Positions 39,256-50,246 of a stretch of 64,000 bases of DNA are shown here, piece after piece. Source of the stretch: Enterobacter asburiae (GTDB taxonomy: Bacteria; Pseudomonadota; Gammaproteobacteria; Enterobacterales; Enterobacteriaceae); NCBI RefSeq assembly GCF_007035645.1, contig NZ_AP019632.1:62001-126000 (forward strand), written 5' to 3'. A program made the translations under genes and the position numbers. The notes under the pieces are model-generated. The model searched no databases. It saw only the letters and a list, made by a program, of their open reading frames with translations, and was not told where the DNA came from. The number at the start of each line of letters is the position of its first letter. Position 1 is the stretch's first letter.

Positions 39256-39460
39256 ATACCCTCCGGTGTGAACGCGGGGGAGGTTAGCGATTTGTGCGCG
39301 AGATCACGATTGAGATTTTCTAAGGCGAGTCAGTTTGCCCTATAAATTTTTATCAAGTTCTATAGAGAAAGCTTGATGAAAGGCGGTAAAACGACAAAAT
39401 GGACGTTGAGATGGATTAGAAATAGTAATGGGTGGTGCATTCGACACCACCCGAAAAGCA

Positions 39461-40324
39461 TTACTCGATGTTCTGGATCTGCTCGCGCATCTGTTCAATC
39501 AGCACTTTGAGCTCAATCGCTGAATTCGTCACTTCTGCATTGATCGACTTAGACGCCAGGGTGTTCGACTCGCGGTTGAACTCCTGCATCATAAAGTCCA
39601 GACGGCGGCCCACAGCTTCTTTTTTCTTCAGAATGTTGTAGGTTTCTTTAACGTGCGCTTCCAGACGGTCCAGCTCTTCAGCGACATCGATACGCTGCGC
39701 CATCAGCACCAGCTCTTGTTCCAGGCGGGTGTTTTCCAGCTGAACTTCCGCTTCTTCCAGTTTGGCGACAAGGCGCTCGCGCTGCCATTGCAGCACTTCT
39801 GGCATATGGGTGCGGACTTTGGCAACTTCGGTGCTCACGCCTTCAAGACGCTGCTCAATCATCGCTTTCAGCGCCTGGCCTTCGGTTTCGCGGGCAACGA
39901 TAAAGTCGTCCAGCGTGCCGTCGAGAGCTGCCAGGATTTCAGCGGCAATGGCGTCCAGATCCTGCTCACCGGCGGCCATGACGCCAGGCCAGCGCAGAAT
40001 ATCAACCGGGTTGATTTCGCCTTCATCGCTCTGCATTTTGACCCAGTTCGCCGCATTCACGAGCTGTTTTGCCAGTTTTTCGTTGAGGATGAGCTCGCCC
40101 TGTGCGCTCGCATCAGGCTCAAAGCGCAGGTTACATTCAACTTTTCCGCGCGTCAGACGCGTACGGATACGTTCACGTACGACAGGCTCAAGGCTGCGGA
40201 ACTGCTCCGGCATACGGAAATACGTTTCCAGGTAACGCTGGTTTACCGAGCGCATTTCCCATGTGGCGCTACCCCAGCTACCCTTGATTTCACGCCGGGC
40301 GTAGGCGGTCATACTGCGGATCAT
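39461..40324 (-). CDS. yicC: YicC-family endoribonuclease
   Basis: 287 residues from ATG 40324 (MIRSMTAYARREIKG), the E. coli length; an in-frame ATG at 40330 lies over the GGGA ribosome binding site. It has an N-terminal YicC-like domain and a C-terminal DUF1732 helical region ending MREQIQNIE. E. coli YicC cleaves RNA and promotes decay of the small RNA RyhB. It is divergent from rph. Confidence 0.95.
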   Translation of the reverse strand: MIRSMTAYARREIKGSWGSATWEMRSVNQRYLETYFRMPEQFRSLEPVVRERIRTRLTRGKVECNLRFEPDASAQGELILNEKLAKQLVNAANWVKMQSDEGEINPVDILRWPGVMAAGEQDLDAIAAEILAALDGTLDDFIVARETEGQALKAMIEQRLEGVSTEVAKVRTHMPEVLQWQRERLVAKLEEAEVQLENTRLEQELVLMAQRIDVAEELDRLEAHVKETYNILKKKEAVGRRLDFMMQEFNRESNTLASKSINAEVTNSAIELKVLIEQMREQIQNIE

Positions 40325-40357
40325 AGACATTCCCGTTTTTAAAGGAGAGATGGGGGG

Positions 40358-40363
40358 ATTATA
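40358..40363 (-). promoter_or_regulatory. Likely -10 element of yicC
   Basis: TATAAT on the minus strand, 33 bases before the yicC start codon. The -35 position (TATCCT at 17-base spacing) is weak. Confidence 0.45.
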
Positions 40364-40407
40364 GCTTTCGGGGGCTTCTCAGGATAGGAATAAGCGTCCT
40401 TTATCCG

Positions 40408-40413
40408 TATAAT
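40408..40413 (+). promoter_or_regulatory. Likely -10 element of rph-pyrE
   Basis: TATAAT followed by GCGCAGCC, 36 bases before the rph start. The -35 at 17-base spacing (TAGGAA) is weak. Confidence 0.5.
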
Positions 40414-40449
40414 GCGCAGCCACATTCGTTTCAAGCCGGAGAATCCATC

Positions 40450-41166
40450 ATGCGTCCATCAGGCCGTAGCGCCAATCAGGTGCGTCCCGTCACCCTGACC
40501 CGTAACTATACAAAACACGCTGAAGGCTCCGTGCTGGTTGAGTTTGGTGACACTAAAGTGCTGTGCACCGCCTCCATCGAAGAAGGCGTTCCGCGCTTCC
40601 TGAAAGGTCAGGGCCAGGGTTGGATCACCGCAGAATACGGCATGCTGCCGCGTGCGACCCATACCCGTAATGCCCGTGAAGCGGCAAAGGGTAAGCAGGG
40701 CGGCCGTACCATGGAGATTCAGCGTCTGATCGCGCGTGCGCTGCGCGCCGCCGTTGACCTGAAAATCCTTGGCGAATTCACCATCACTCTCGATTGCGAC
40801 GTCATTCAGGCAGACGGTGGTACGCGTACCGCATCCATTACCGGCGCCTGCGTGGCGCTGGCGGATGCCCTGAACAAGCTGGTTGCGGCCGGTAAGCTGA
40901 AAACCAACCCAATGAAAGGCATGGTTGCGGCGGTTTCTGTTGGTATCGTTAACGGCGAAGCGCTTTGCGATCTGGAATACGTTGAAGATTCTGCAGCCGA
41001 AACCGACATGAACGTGGTGATGACCGAAGACGGTCGCATCATTGAGGTGCAGGGTACGGCGGAAGGCGAGCCGTTCACCCACGAAGAGCTTCTCTCCCTG
41101 CTGGCGTTGGCCCGAGGGGGAATCGAATCCATTGTAACGACGCAGAAAGCGGCGTTAGAAAATTGA
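40450..41166 (+). CDS. rph: RNase PH, intact
   Basis: 238 residues, the full functional length, with the phosphorolytic core of the PH fold ([52 protein letters not shown]). It trims 3' ends of tRNA precursors using phosphate. E. coli K-12 carries a frameshifted rph; here the frame is intact to [15 protein letters not shown], so coupling of rph translation to the pyrE attenuator should work. Confidence 0.97.
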   Translation: MRPSGRSANQVRPVTLTRNYTKHAEGSVLVEFGDTKVLCTASIEEGVPRFLKGQGQGWITAEYGMLPRATHTRNAREAAKGKQGGRTMEIQRLIARALRAAVDLKILGEFTITLDCDVIQADGGTRTASITGACVALADALNKLVAAGKLKTNPMKGMVAAVSVGIVNGEALCDLEYVEDSAAETDMNVVMTEDGRIIEVQGTAEGEPFTHEELLSLLALARGGIESIVTTQKAALEN

Positions 41167-41170
41167 TTTT

Positions 41171-41199
41171 AAAGGCGACCAATGAGTCGCCTTTTTTTT
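41171..41199 (+). terminator. pyrE attenuator terminator
   Basis: AAAGGCGAC, short loop, GTCGCCTTTTTTTT, starting five bases after the rph stop and ending before pyrE. In E. coli a ribosome translating rph close behind RNA polymerase when UTP is low prevents this hairpin, raising pyrE expression; the spacing here is the same. Confidence 0.9.
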
Positions 41200-41234
41200 G
41201 CCTGTAAGACAGAAAAAACCAAAGGAGCAAATCC

Positions 41235-41876
41235 ATGAAATCGTATCAGCGCCAGTTTATTGAGTTTGCGCTTAACAAGCAGGTACTTAAGTTTGGCGAA
41301 TTTACGCTGAAATCCGGGCGTAAGAGTCCCTATTTCTTCAACGCCGGGCTGTTTAATACCGGGCGCGATCTGGCACTGTTAGGCCGTTTCTATGCCGAAG
41401 CGCTGGTGGATTCCGGGATTGATTTTGACCTGCTGTTTGGCCCGGCCTATAAAGGCATTCCGATTGCGACCACCACCGCGGTGGCGCTGGCGGAACACCA
41501 TGACCGCGACGTGCCGTACTGCTTTAACCGCAAAGAAGCTAAAACCCATGGTGAAGGCGGGAATCTGGTCGGCAGCGCGCTGCAGGGCCGCGTCATGCTG
41601 GTCGATGACGTGATTACCGCGGGTACGGCGATCCGTGAATCGATGGAGATTATTCAGGCCAACGGTGCGACGCTTGCTGGCGTGCTGATTTCTCTGGATC
41701 GTCAGGAGCGTGGTCGCGGTGAAATTTCCGCTATTCAGGAAGTCGAACGCGATTACAGCTGCAAAGTGACGTCGATTATTACCCTGAAAGACCTGATTGC
41801 GTATCTGGAAGAGAAGCCTGAGATGGCGGACCATCTGGCGGCGGTACGTGCGTACCGGGAAGAGTTCGGGGTGTAA
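41235..41876 (+). CDS. pyrE: Orotate phosphoribosyltransferase
   Basis: 213 residues, with the PRPP-binding motif [17 protein letters not shown] and the catalytic loop around [13 protein letters not shown]. It converts orotate and PRPP to OMP in pyrimidine synthesis. AAAGGAG lies nine bases before ATG. A REP element and convergent slmA follow. Confidence 0.98.
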   Translation: MKSYQRQFIEFALNKQVLKFGEFTLKSGRKSPYFFNAGLFNTGRDLALLGRFYAEALVDSGIDFDLLFGPAYKGIPIATTTAVALAEHHDRDVPYCFNRKEAKTHGEGGNLVGSALQGRVMLVDDVITAGTAIRESMEIIQANGATLAGVLISLDRQERGRGEISAIQEVERDYSCKVTSIITLKDLIAYLEEKPEMADHLAAVRAYREEFGV

Positions 41877-41883
41877 TTAAATT

Positions 41884-41909
41884 GCCCGGTGGCGCTACGC
41901 TTACCGGGC
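41884..41909. repeat. REP element
   Basis: GCCCGGTGGCGCTACGC followed by TTACCGGGC, the classic enterobacterial REP palindrome, between the convergent pyrE and slmA genes. It probably stabilises mRNA ends or assists termination. Confidence 0.9.
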
Positions 41910-41916
41910 TTACGGA

Positions 41917-42513
41917 TTACTGCAACTGAGCAGCCACTAACGGCCAGCGGGCGTCAAAATCGTCCGTTGGACGGTATTTGAACTCGCTGCGCACAAAGCG
42001 GGAGAGCATCCCTTCACAAAACGCCAGAATCTGGCTCGCCAGCAGCGTTTCATCAATGCTGTAACCTTCGCCTTCACGCATTTTCTTTTCGCGCAGTACC
42101 TGGCGCAGCTGCGCTTCAATCCGCTCGAAAAGCTGGTTAATGCGGCCCTGCAGTCTGTCCTGTTCAAACATCAGCGCGTGGCCGGTGAGGATACGGGTTA
42201 AGCCCGGATTGCGTTCACCGAAGCCCAGGATTAACAGCACAATCAGACGCAGACGCGCGGTCGTGTCTTTTTCGTCTTTCAGAATCAGGTTGATGCGCGT
42301 GATCAGGCTGTCTTCAATAAACTCGATCAGACTGTCGAACATCCGGGTCTTGCTCGGGAAATGACGGTACAGCGCCGCCTCAGACACGCCTACAGAGGCG
42401 GCCAGTTTAGCGGTGGTGATGCGTTGACTGCCATCGCTGGATTCAAGCATCAGAGCCAGAGATTGAAGTATTTCTTCGCGACGATTCCTTTTCGCGGTTT
42501 GTTTTTCTGCCAT
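41917..42513 (-). CDS. slmA: Nucleoid occlusion protein SlmA
   Basis: 198 residues from ATG 42513 ([16 protein letters not shown]), the E. coli start; the frame is open a further 20 codons upstream but with no homology. TetR-type helix-turn-helix ([23 protein letters not shown]) and C-terminal FtsZ-interacting helical domain. It blocks Z-ring assembly over the chromosome. It follows dut on the same strand, 120 bases away. Confidence 0.96.
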   Translation of the reverse strand: MAEKQTAKRNRREEILQSLALMLESSDGSQRITTAKLAASVGVSEAALYRHFPSKTRMFDSLIEFIEDSLITRINLILKDEKDTTARLRLIVLLILGFGERNPGLTRILTGHALMFEQDRLQGRINQLFERIEAQLRQVLREKKMREGEGYSIDETLLASQILAFCEGMLSRFVRSEFKYRPTDDFDARWPLVAAQLQ

Positions 42514-42633
42514 GTTACAAAATACCCCTGAAAATAAGCACTTGCCAGGCTGGCATCCACACAGCGACCGCAAACGGGCGTTTGCGGTTTGTTATTGCAT
42601 TATGACGCTGTGAGATACGTGTCTTTCGGGCCG

Positions 42634-43092
42634 TTATTTGCGCCCGGAATGGCCGAAGCCGCCTTCGCCACGGTCGGTGGCGTCAAAGTCTGCCACCAGG
42701 TTAAATTCTGCCTGTACCACCGGTACAAAGACCATCTGGGCGATACGTTCGCCAGGTTCAATGGTGAAGCTGTCCTGACCGCGGTTCCAGACGGAGACCA
42801 TCAGCTGACCCTGGTAGTCGGAGTCGATCAGGCCGACCAGGTTACCCAGCACAACGCCGTGCTTATGGCCCAGACCAGAACGCGGCAGGATCACTGCTGC
42901 CAGAGACGGGTCAGCAATGTGAATTGCCAGGCCAGTTGGAACCAGGGTAGTGGCACCCGGAGCCAGTTCTACGGCGTCATCGAGACAGGCGCGCAGGTCA
43001 AGACCGGCAGAGCCGGAGGTGGCATAGGTTGGCAGCGGGAATTGCTCGCCAACACGCGGGTCCAGAATCTTAACGTCGATTTTTTTCATCAT
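42634..43092 (-). CDS. dut: dUTP diphosphatase
   Basis: 152 residues from ATG 43092 ([15 protein letters not shown]) or 151 from 43089. The five dUTPase motifs are visible: [33 protein letters not shown] and the C-terminal [10 protein letters not shown]. The trimeric enzyme hydrolyses dUTP, preventing uracil incorporation. Its start overlaps the coaBC end by 23 bases, so the two are coupled. Confidence 0.97.
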   Translation of the reverse strand: MMKKIDVKILDPRVGEQFPLPTYATSGSAGLDLRACLDDAVELAPGATTLVPTGLAIHIADPSLAAVILPRSGLGHKHGVVLGNLVGLIDSDYQGQLMVSVWNRGQDSFTIEPGERIAQMVFVPVVQAEFNLVADFDATDRGEGGFGHSGRK

Positions 43093-44284
43093 AACGGGTA
43101 ACGATCTCGTCCAGTAATTGTTGGCCCAGGAGTTCCTTGCGCTCAAGCGGTAAGACTTTATCTCCATCCTGCCAGAAAAGGTGCAGTGCGTTGCTGTCGC
43201 TGTTAAATCCTTGTGTGGCCAGCGATACGTCGTTCGCGCAAATCAAATCGAGGTTTTTGCGGGTACGTTTTTGCCGGGCATATTCTTCCACATTATTCGT
43301 TTCTGCGGCAAACCCAACAACGTATGGACGATGGCTTTTTAGTGCGGCGACGCCGGCAACAATGTCCGGGTTTTTCACCATTTTTAGTGTTAATTCATCG
43401 CCTTGCTTTTTAATTTTAGCCTCGGCGATCGTCTCGGCACGATAGTCTGCGACGGCCGCACAGCCGATAAAAATCTGCTGGCTTTGCGCATGTGCCTGCA
43501 CGGCGGCTTCCATCTCCAGCGCGGTGGTCACGTCAATTCGTTTCACAAACGCAGGGGTAGGCAGCGATACCGGGCCGCTCACCAGCGTGACGTTCGCGCC
43601 ACGCCTTGCGGCGGCGGCGGCAATCGCAAAGCCCATTTTGCCGGAGCTGTGGTTGGTGATGTAGCGCACCGGATCCAGCGGCTCGCGCGTGGGGCCCGCG
43701 GTAATCATGATGTTGAGATGTTGCAGATCGTTGACAGGCGAAAAATGGGCTGCGGCCATATCAACAATCGTCAGCGGGTCAAGCATGCGGCCCGGGCCAA
43801 CGTCGCCGCAGGCCTGGCTGCCGCTGTCCGGACCCCAGATAAGCAGGCCGCGTGAGGCCAGCGTCTCCAGATTGTGCTGGGTGGCCGCGTTACGGTACAT
43901 CTGCTGGTTCATGGCAGGAACGACGGCAACAGGCGCAGGGGTGGCCAGACAAATGGTGGAGACCAGGTCGTTTGCCATACCGGCTGCCACCCGAGCGATT
44001 AAATCAGCCGTGGCGGGAGCGAGGATAACCAGGTCTGCCCATTTTCCCAGCTCAATATGGCCCATCGCGGCTTCGGCGGCCGGATCGAGCAGGCTGTCAG
44101 ATACCGGGTATCCTGAAACGGCCTGCAGGCTCAGGGGAGTGATAAAGGCTTTACCGCCTTCGGTTATCGCGACCCGCACGTCAGCTCCGCGCTCGCGCAG
44201 ACGACGCACCAGCTCCGGCGCTTTATAAGCAGCAATGCCGCCGCTCACGCCAAGAACGATTTTTTTACCGGCCAGGCTCATCAT
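43070..44284 (-). CDS. coaBC: Bifunctional phosphopantothenoylcysteine synthetase/decarboxylase
   Basis: 404 residues from ATG 44284; ATG 44281 is equally E. coli-like, but AGGA is spaced better for the first. The frame is open upstream to 44455 without homology. The N-terminal CoaC flavoprotein domain ([22 protein letters not shown]) decarboxylates, and the C-terminal CoaB domain ([35 protein letters not shown]) joins cysteine using CTP. Two steps of coenzyme A synthesis; coaD lies 2.4 kb away. Divergent from radC. Confidence 0.97.
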   Translation of the reverse strand: MMSLAGKKIVLGVSGGIAAYKAPELVRRLRERGADVRVAITEGGKAFITPLSLQAVSGYPVSDSLLDPAAEAAMGHIELGKWADLVILAPATADLIARVAAGMANDLVSTICLATPAPVAVVPAMNQQMYRNAATQHNLETLASRGLLIWGPDSGSQACGDVGPGRMLDPLTIVDMAAAHFSPVNDLQHLNIMITAGPTREPLDPVRYITNHSSGKMGFAIAAAAARRGANVTLVSGPVSLPTPAFVKRIDVTTALEMEAAVQAHAQSQQIFIGCAAVADYRAETIAEAKIKKQGDELTLKMVKNPDIVAGVAALKSHRPYVVGFAAETNNVEEYARQKRTRKNLDLICANDVSLATQGFNSDSNALHLFWQDGDKVLPLERKELLGQQLLDEIVTRYDEKNRR

Positions 44285-44453
44285 GATTCTTTCCTGTTGG
44301 GTTTCACCAGAGAGCGGGCATTTTATCACAATCCCCAAAGCGGGGTGATTTTGTCCTTCGACCACTTTGCGAGGCGCTACGCAAGAACGCAATGTGGCCG
44401 TCGAGCGACGGATTGGCCTGTGGCAGCATGAGGTTAAAAAGGGGAGAAAGAGC

Positions 44454-45122
44454 ATGGAAGAAGAGGATGAGGAGCTGCTGCCGCGCGAAAAACTGCTGCG
44501 CTATGGCGTCACCCTGTTAAAAGACGATGAACTGCTGGCGCTCTTTTTACGTACCGGAACGCCCGGAAAAACGGTATTTACGCTGGCAAAAGAGCTGATA
44601 GCACATTTCGGTTCGCTGTACGGTTTATTGACCGCCGATCTGGCGCAGTTTAAGCACGTTGAGGGAATTGGCGTGGCGAAATATGCCCAGCTGAGGGGCA
44701 TTGCTGAACTTGCCCGCCGTTTTTACAATGTCCGCATGGAGATGGAAGATCCGATCCTGACGCCCGCGATGACGCGCGAATTCCTGCAAAGCCAGTTAAC
44801 CGATATCGAACGCGAGATCTTTATGGTGATCTTTGTCGATAACAGAAATCGGGTGCTGAAACATAGCTGTCTCTTTGCGGGCACATTGAGTCACGTTGAG
44901 GTGCATCCGCGTGAAATTGTGCGGGAAGCGATAAAAGTGAATGCAGCGGGCGTGATCCTCGCGCATAATCACCCCTCTGGCTGTGCAGAACCGAGCAGAG
45001 CGGACAAAGAAATCACCGAACGTATTATCAAATGCTGTCAATTCATGGACATTCGTGTGCTGGACCATCTGATAATTGGCCGCGGTGAGTACATTTCTTT
45101 CGCAGAACATGGCTGGATTTAG
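44454..45122 (+). CDS. radC: RadC-family JAB/MPN protein
   Basis: 222 residues from ATG 44454 ([15 protein letters not shown]), the E. coli length, with GGAG seven bases upstream. The longer open frame from 44367 runs through the intergenic region. N-terminal helix-hairpin-helix-like UPF0758 domain ([13 protein letters not shown]) and C-terminal JAMM metalloprotease-like motif with [14 protein letters not shown]. The function is unsettled; an early DNA-repair role was withdrawn. Confidence 0.95.
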   Translation: MEEEDEELLPREKLLRYGVTLLKDDELLALFLRTGTPGKTVFTLAKELIAHFGSLYGLLTADLAQFKHVEGIGVAKYAQLRGIAELARRFYNVRMEMEDPILTPAMTREFLQSQLTDIEREIFMVIFVDNRNRVLKHSCLFAGTLSHVEVHPREIVREAIKVNAAGVILAHNHPSGCAEPSRADKEITERIIKCCQFMDIRVLDHLIIGRGEYISFAEHGWI

Positions 45123-45164
45123 GCTATTTCTCGCGATCCATCGGGATCTTTGTCTGTTCGGGAC

Positions 45165-45193
45165 TTGAGCACACCGCCGAGTCAGCGTATACT
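45165..45193 (+). promoter_or_regulatory. rpmB-rpmG promoter
   Basis: TTGAGC, 17-base spacer, TATACT: a near-consensus sigma-70 promoter after radC. It leaves an untranslated leader of about 140 bases before rpmB. Confidence 0.8.
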
Positions 45194-45319
45194 ACGCCAC
45201 CTTTGAGAATCTCGGGTTTGGCATTTGGGCCTGGCAATCGAGAGTTCACTTAGAACTATGCGATGACCGGGCTGTAAAGCCTGACGAGGCGCCGATACCC
45301 CATACGAAGCTCGAGCTAA

Positions 45320-45577
<258 letters not shown>

Positions 45578-45596
45578 GTACTTAAAGAGGAAATAA

Positions 45597-45767
<171 letters not shown>

Positions 45768-45789
45768 TTTTAGTCTCCTTGTATCGAAA

Positions 45790-45813
45790 AACCCCGCAAC
45801 TGCGGGGTTTTTT
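45790..45813 (+). terminator. rpmBG terminator
   Basis: AACCCCGCA / TGCGGGGTT stem with a 2-base apparent loop and a T-run to 45813, between rpmG and mutM. Some read-through into mutM is likely, as in E. coli. Confidence 0.92.
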
Positions 45814-45839
45814 GCATTCTGCATCTCAACGGAGGAACC

Positions 45840-46649
45840 ATGCCTGAATTACCTGAGGTAGAAACCAGCCGTCGCGGCATTGAGCCCCATCTGGTCGGCG
45901 CGACGATTCTTCACGCGGTGGTCCGCAATGGACGTCTGCGCTGGCCGGTGTCCGATGAGATCCATGCCCTGAGCGATAAACCCGTCCTTAGCGTACAGCG
46001 TCGCGCGAAATACCTGCTGCTGGAACTGCCCGACGGCTGGATTATTATCCACCTGGGAATGTCCGGAAGCCTGCGCATTCTTACCGAAGAACTGCCTGCG
46101 GAAAAGCACGACCACGTCGATCTGGTGATGAGCAACGGCAAAGTGCTCCGTTACACCGACCCGCGGCGCTTTGGCGCGTGGCTGTGGACGAAGGAGCTAG
46201 AAGGGCATAACGTGCTGGCGCATCTGGGCCCGGAGCCGCTCTCAGACGCGTTTAATGCGGAATACCTCAAGGCGAAGTGTGCGAAAAAGAAAAGCCCGAT
46301 TAAGCCCTGGCTGATGGAAAACAAGCTGGTGGTCGGCGTGGGGAATATCTACGCCAGCGAATCGCTGTTTGCGGCCGGGATCCATCCCGATCGGCTGGCC
46401 TCTTCGTTGTCGGCGCAGGAGTGCGAGCTGCTGGTCCGGGTGATTAAAGCTGTATTACTTCGCTCGATTGAGCAGGGCGGGACAACGTTGAAGGACTTCC
46501 TGCAAAGTGACGGCAAGCCGGGCTATTTTGCCCAGGAGCTGCAGGTGTATGGCCGTAAAGGCGAACCGTGCAGAGTCTGCGGCACGCCAGTGATTGCCAC
46601 GAAGCACGCCCAGCGCGCCACGTTCTACTGCCGTCAGTGCCAGAAATAA
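45840..46649 (+). CDS. mutM: Formamidopyrimidine-DNA glycosylase
   Basis: 269 residues. The N-terminal catalytic PELPEVET (Pro2 nucleophile, Glu3), the helix-two-turn-helix [15 protein letters not shown] and the C-terminal zinc finger with CRVCG and CRQC are present. It removes 8-oxoguanine and FaPy from DNA and cuts the strand. GGAGG precedes ATG. It converges on coaD with a 2-base gap. Confidence 0.98.
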   Translation: MPELPEVETSRRGIEPHLVGATILHAVVRNGRLRWPVSDEIHALSDKPVLSVQRRAKYLLLELPDGWIIIHLGMSGSLRILTEELPAEKHDHVDLVMSNGKVLRYTDPRRFGAWLWTKELEGHNVLAHLGPEPLSDAFNAEYLKAKCAKKKSPIKPWLMENKLVVGVGNIYASESLFAAGIHPDRLASSLSAQECELLVRVIKAVLLRSIEQGGTTLKDFLQSDGKPGYFAQELQVYGRKGEPCRVCGTPVIATKHAQRATFYCRQCQK

Positions 46650-46651
46650 GG

Positions 46652-47134
<483 letters not shown>

Positions 47135-47905
47135 TCACGTTTTCTCTGAGTAGCCGCGGCAGAGCGCCCACAGCTCGGTGTATTTGTTGAAAGTATACTG
47201 GGCATTCACAACCGCGAGTAACCAGCCCTGCTTGCCGTCCAGGACGCCACCACGCAGCAGCAGCGTTTTCAGGAACGCGCCCAGCGTGTGGGTGAAGATA
47301 CCCGTCAGCGAGGCCTTCTTGCCGCGCTGGTGACGCTCCTGAGCCCATGCGGTGGCATAGTTGAGCTGTTTACGCTGGAAGCTCGCGAAATCACGACAGG
47401 TCAGGTGCAGCAAATCGCCCGTCAGGGGAATGACCTGGGCGCTATCGCAGCTCAGGGATTCATGCACCAGATTGTCGTTGTATTGATACCGCTCGCGCTC
47501 GTAGAGGCGCATCACGCGGTCAGGATACCAGCCGCTGTGGCGCATAAAACGGCCAAGGAAGTAGTTGCGGCGGGCAATGCTGTATACGGCGCCAGGCTGG
47601 GGCGAGGAAATCACCGCCTGAATGGCCTGCTGAAGCTCAGGCGTGATGCGTTCGTCGGTGTCGAGCATCAGGACATAATCACCTGTGGCATACCCCTGCG
47701 CGCGCTGGCGCTGGATGCCATAGCCCTGCCAGTCAGCGTCGACAAAGACTTTTGCGCCCGCTGCCCGGGCAACGTCCACCGTGTTGTCTGTACTTCCGGA
47801 GTCGAGAATGACTATCTCGTCAGCCCAGGCAACCGACGCCAGGCAATCCGGAAGCAGGTCGGCGGCATTTTTGGCGATCATGACGACCGACAGGCGCGTT
47901 GACAT
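47135..47905 (-). CDS. waaE: LPS core glucosyltransferase WaaE (GT2)
   Basis: 256 residues from ATG 47905 ([18 protein letters not shown]), overlapping the waaA stop (TGATG). GT2 fold with DSGSTDNT, the DTDER metal-binding motif and a following helix region; family members include KdtX/WaaE, which adds a beta-1,4-glucose to heptose I in Klebsiella and Serratia. The location between waaA and coaD is diagnostic. The longer open frame to 48007 lies inside waaA. Confidence 0.9.
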   Translation of the reverse strand: MSTRLSVVMIAKNAADLLPDCLASVAWADEIVILDSGSTDNTVDVARAAGAKVFVDADWQGYGIQRQRAQGYATGDYVLMLDTDERITPELQQAIQAVISSPQPGAVYSIARRNYFLGRFMRHSGWYPDRVMRLYERERYQYNDNLVHESLSCDSAQVIPLTGDLLHLTCRDFASFQRKQLNYATAWAQERHQRGKKASLTGIFTHTLGAFLKTLLLRGGVLDGKQGWLLAVVNAQYTFNKYTELWALCRGYSEKT

Positions 47906-49179
47906 CAGTGGCTCCGCTGGGGCAGATAAGGTTGCAGAAGCTGCAGCAGTCGGGTCAGTGCGCCCTGGTTCTGGTGCAGCACTTCGACGGCATGACGCCC
48001 GTACCACAGGCGATAATCTTCGTCAGTCAGAAGGGTCGATACCTCTTTAACCACCGAATCCGCATCGGTCACGGTAATTAAACCATCGGCCTGCTGTAGT
48101 TTCGCGCAGATATCTTTGAAGTTAAACGTGTGCGGCCCCATCAGCACCGGAATAGCGTGGGCTGCCGGCTCCAGCGGGTTATGACCGCCGCGTTCGACCA
48201 GGCTGCCACCGACAAACGCGAGGTCAGCGATTCCGTACAGCAGCATCAGCTCGCCCATCGTATCGCCAATCACCACCTGGGTGCTGCCGGAAGGGATTTC
48301 ACCGCTGCTGCGCAGCGTGAAGCTGAAGCCGCCTTTCTGCACCATTTCACGGGCATCTTTAAAACGCTCCGGATGGCGCGGCACGAGGATCAGCAGTAAA
48401 TCAGGGAATTTTTCCAGCAGCTTGCGGTGAGCCTGCAGAATGATCTCTTCTTCGCCATCATGAGTACTGGTGGCAATCCAGACCTGACGACGCGGGGCCC
48501 ACTGGCGACGCAGCGTGATCGCACGGGCGGCGAGCTCAGGGGTAACGGAAATATCAAATTTCAGGCTGCCCGTTACCGCAAGCTGGTTGCGTTTCAGGCC
48601 CAGCGCGATAAAGCGTGCCGCATCCTCTTCGTTCTGCGCGGCAATCAGCGTAATTTTGCTCAGCAGGCGGCGCATAAACTTACCCAGCTTGCCGTAACCT
48701 TTCGCCGAGCGCTCTGAAAGGCGGGCGTTGGCAATGACCAGCGGGATTTTACGGGCATGCAGGGCGGAAATCATATTCGGCCACAGTTCGGTTTCCATCA
48801 CGATCACCAGCTTCGGGCGAACGGTATTCAGGAAACGATTCATGGCGCAGGGCAGATCGTAAGGCAGATAGACGTGCTGCACGTCTTTACCGAAAGCGGA
48901 TAACGCGCGCTCCGAGCCGGTTGGCGTCATCGTCGTGACGGTGATTGGCAGTGAAGGGTAGCGGTGACGCAGGGCGCGAACCAGCGGGATCGCCGCCAGC
49001 GTTTCACCGACAGAAACGGAATGCAGCAAGATACCGTCCGGTACGACTTTATTGCGGCAGAAGCCATAGCGTTCAGCCCAGCGTTTACGATACGCAGGCG
49101 CTTTCCGGCTACGAAGCAACAGTCTCAGCCACACCAGTGGCTGAATGATGTAGAGCAGAGCGGTATACAACAATTCCAA
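47905..49179 (-). CDS. waaA: Kdo transferase WaaA
   Basis: 424 residues from a TTG at 49179 ([10 protein letters not shown]), aligned with the E. coli start and with GGA seven bases upstream; another TTG at 49212 would add eleven residues with a poor ribosome binding site. No ATG is available near the start. GT30 family: N-terminal membrane segment, catalytic [14 protein letters not shown] and C-terminal HNPLEPAAH donor-binding helix. It adds two Kdo residues to lipid IVA. The gene is essential. Confidence 0.95.
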   Translation of the reverse strand: MELLYTALLYIIQPLVWLRLLLRSRKAPAYRKRWAERYGFCRNKVVPDGILLHSVSVGETLAAIPLVRALRHRYPSLPITVTTMTPTGSERALSAFGKDVQHVYLPYDLPCAMNRFLNTVRPKLVIVMETELWPNMISALHARKIPLVIANARLSERSAKGYGKLGKFMRRLLSKITLIAAQNEEDAARFIALGLKRNQLAVTGSLKFDISVTPELAARAITLRRQWAPRRQVWIATSTHDGEEEIILQAHRKLLEKFPDLLLILVPRHPERFKDAREMVQKGGFSFTLRSSGEIPSGSTQVVIGDTMGELMLLYGIADLAFVGGSLVERGGHNPLEPAAHAIPVLMGPHTFNFKDICAKLQQADGLITVTDADSVVKEVSTLLTDEDYRLWYGRHAVEVLHQNQGALTRLLQLLQPYLPQRSH

Positions 49180-49245
49180 GCGATTATCCGTTTTTTTAGT
49201 TTCGGCGGGCAAATTCTAAGCATTTAGGCCAGGTAAAGCTATCTC

Positions 49246-50235
49246 TTATGCCAGATACCGTTTCAAACGGAAATAACGTCGACCCAGCCGCCAGCGCAGA
49301 CGCGGACTTTTTGCACTTTTCCAGATGAGTTTCCAGATGCCTGTTTCGAAGAACTCTTTAATAATCATTGATTTCTTCTTCTCATCCTTCATGTTGTCGA
49401 AGGTGTGAATAATGCCCAGCCCCTCTTTGGCAATTTGCCAGTGGCAGGCAGGGATCCCTTTCACTTTATCCGGGTAGCGCTGATTGATGGCATCGAGCAT
49501 CTGCAGGATTTTCATGTAGTGACGCGCGGAGCGAATCAGCGTGTCGTCATTGTCCGGCATATGGGACACCGATGCAGAGTGAATGTAGTAGTCGTAATAA
49601 CGTTCACTGGTGTACTGAACCCGCTCTGCCGCGAGCAGCACTTCGGTGGTCCACGGAATATCCTGATGGCGCAGGCCGGGTTCGAAATGGAAATTGTGTT
49701 TACGGATAAAGTCGTGGCGATAGATGTTCAGCCAGGTGACGTGAAGGAATTTACGAGAGTCCAGCGCCATTTTTAACCACGCAGGGCCAGCCATGACCCC
49801 AGTCGAAGCCAGTTTGTCTTCAGGGAAGATCGGGCGCGAGGGTTTCTTGTTATTCTCCCAGACGTAGTTCCCGTTACAGGTGGCGACATCCAGATCCTGC
49901 GTGACGGCCATATCCAGCAGGTGTTGGTACATGCCGGGTTTAAAGACATCATCAATATCCGGGAAAGAAAGATATTGACCCGTCGCAACGGCCAGACCGG
50001 TGTTACGCGCGATGGATACGCCCTGGTTTTGCTGTTCTATGACCTGCAGCTGCGGCAGTTTTTCTCGCCAGTTTTCGACGATCTCCATCGAGCGGTCAGT
50101 AGAGCCGTCATTGACAATGATGACTTCCATGCTGTCGATGCGTTGATTGACAAGGCAGGTAAAGAACTGATCCAGGAAAGCTTCACCGTTATAAACGGCA
50201 ACCACCACGCTTAACAATGGGGCTGAATTTTGCAT
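49246..50235 (-). CDS. GT2 glycosyltransferase, WaaH/YibD-like
   Basis: 329 residues from ATG 50235 (MQNSAPLLSVVVAVYNGE) with AGG six bases upstream; the frame is open to 50286. GT2 fold: VNDGSTDRS, the DIDD metal motif (SFPDIDDVFKPG) and GLRHQDIPWTTEVLLAAERVQYT, which resemble E. coli WaaH (YibD) throughout. WaaH adds glucuronic acid to heptose III of the core under low phosphate. Here it ends the waaQ-wabG cluster, so a constitutive core-sugar role is plausible. Confidence 0.75.
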   Translation of the reverse strand: MQNSAPLLSVVVAVYNGEAFLDQFFTCLVNQRIDSMEVIIVNDGSTDRSMEIVENWREKLPQLQVIEQQNQGVSIARNTGLAVATGQYLSFPDIDDVFKPGMYQHLLDMAVTQDLDVATCNGNYVWENNKKPSRPIFPEDKLASTGVMAGPAWLKMALDSRKFLHVTWLNIYRHDFIRKHNFHFEPGLRHQDIPWTTEVLLAAERVQYTSERYYDYYIHSASVSHMPDNDDTLIRSARHYMKILQMLDAINQRYPDKVKGIPACHWQIAKEGLGIIHTFDNMKDEKKKSMIIKEFFETGIWKLIWKSAKSPRLRWRLGRRYFRLKRYLA

Positions 50236-50246
50236 AAGAAACCTGA

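Noticed and set aside
40450..41166. rph frameshift as in E. coli K-12
   Set aside because: The frame is intact to residue 238 and the pyrE attenuator spacing is normal.
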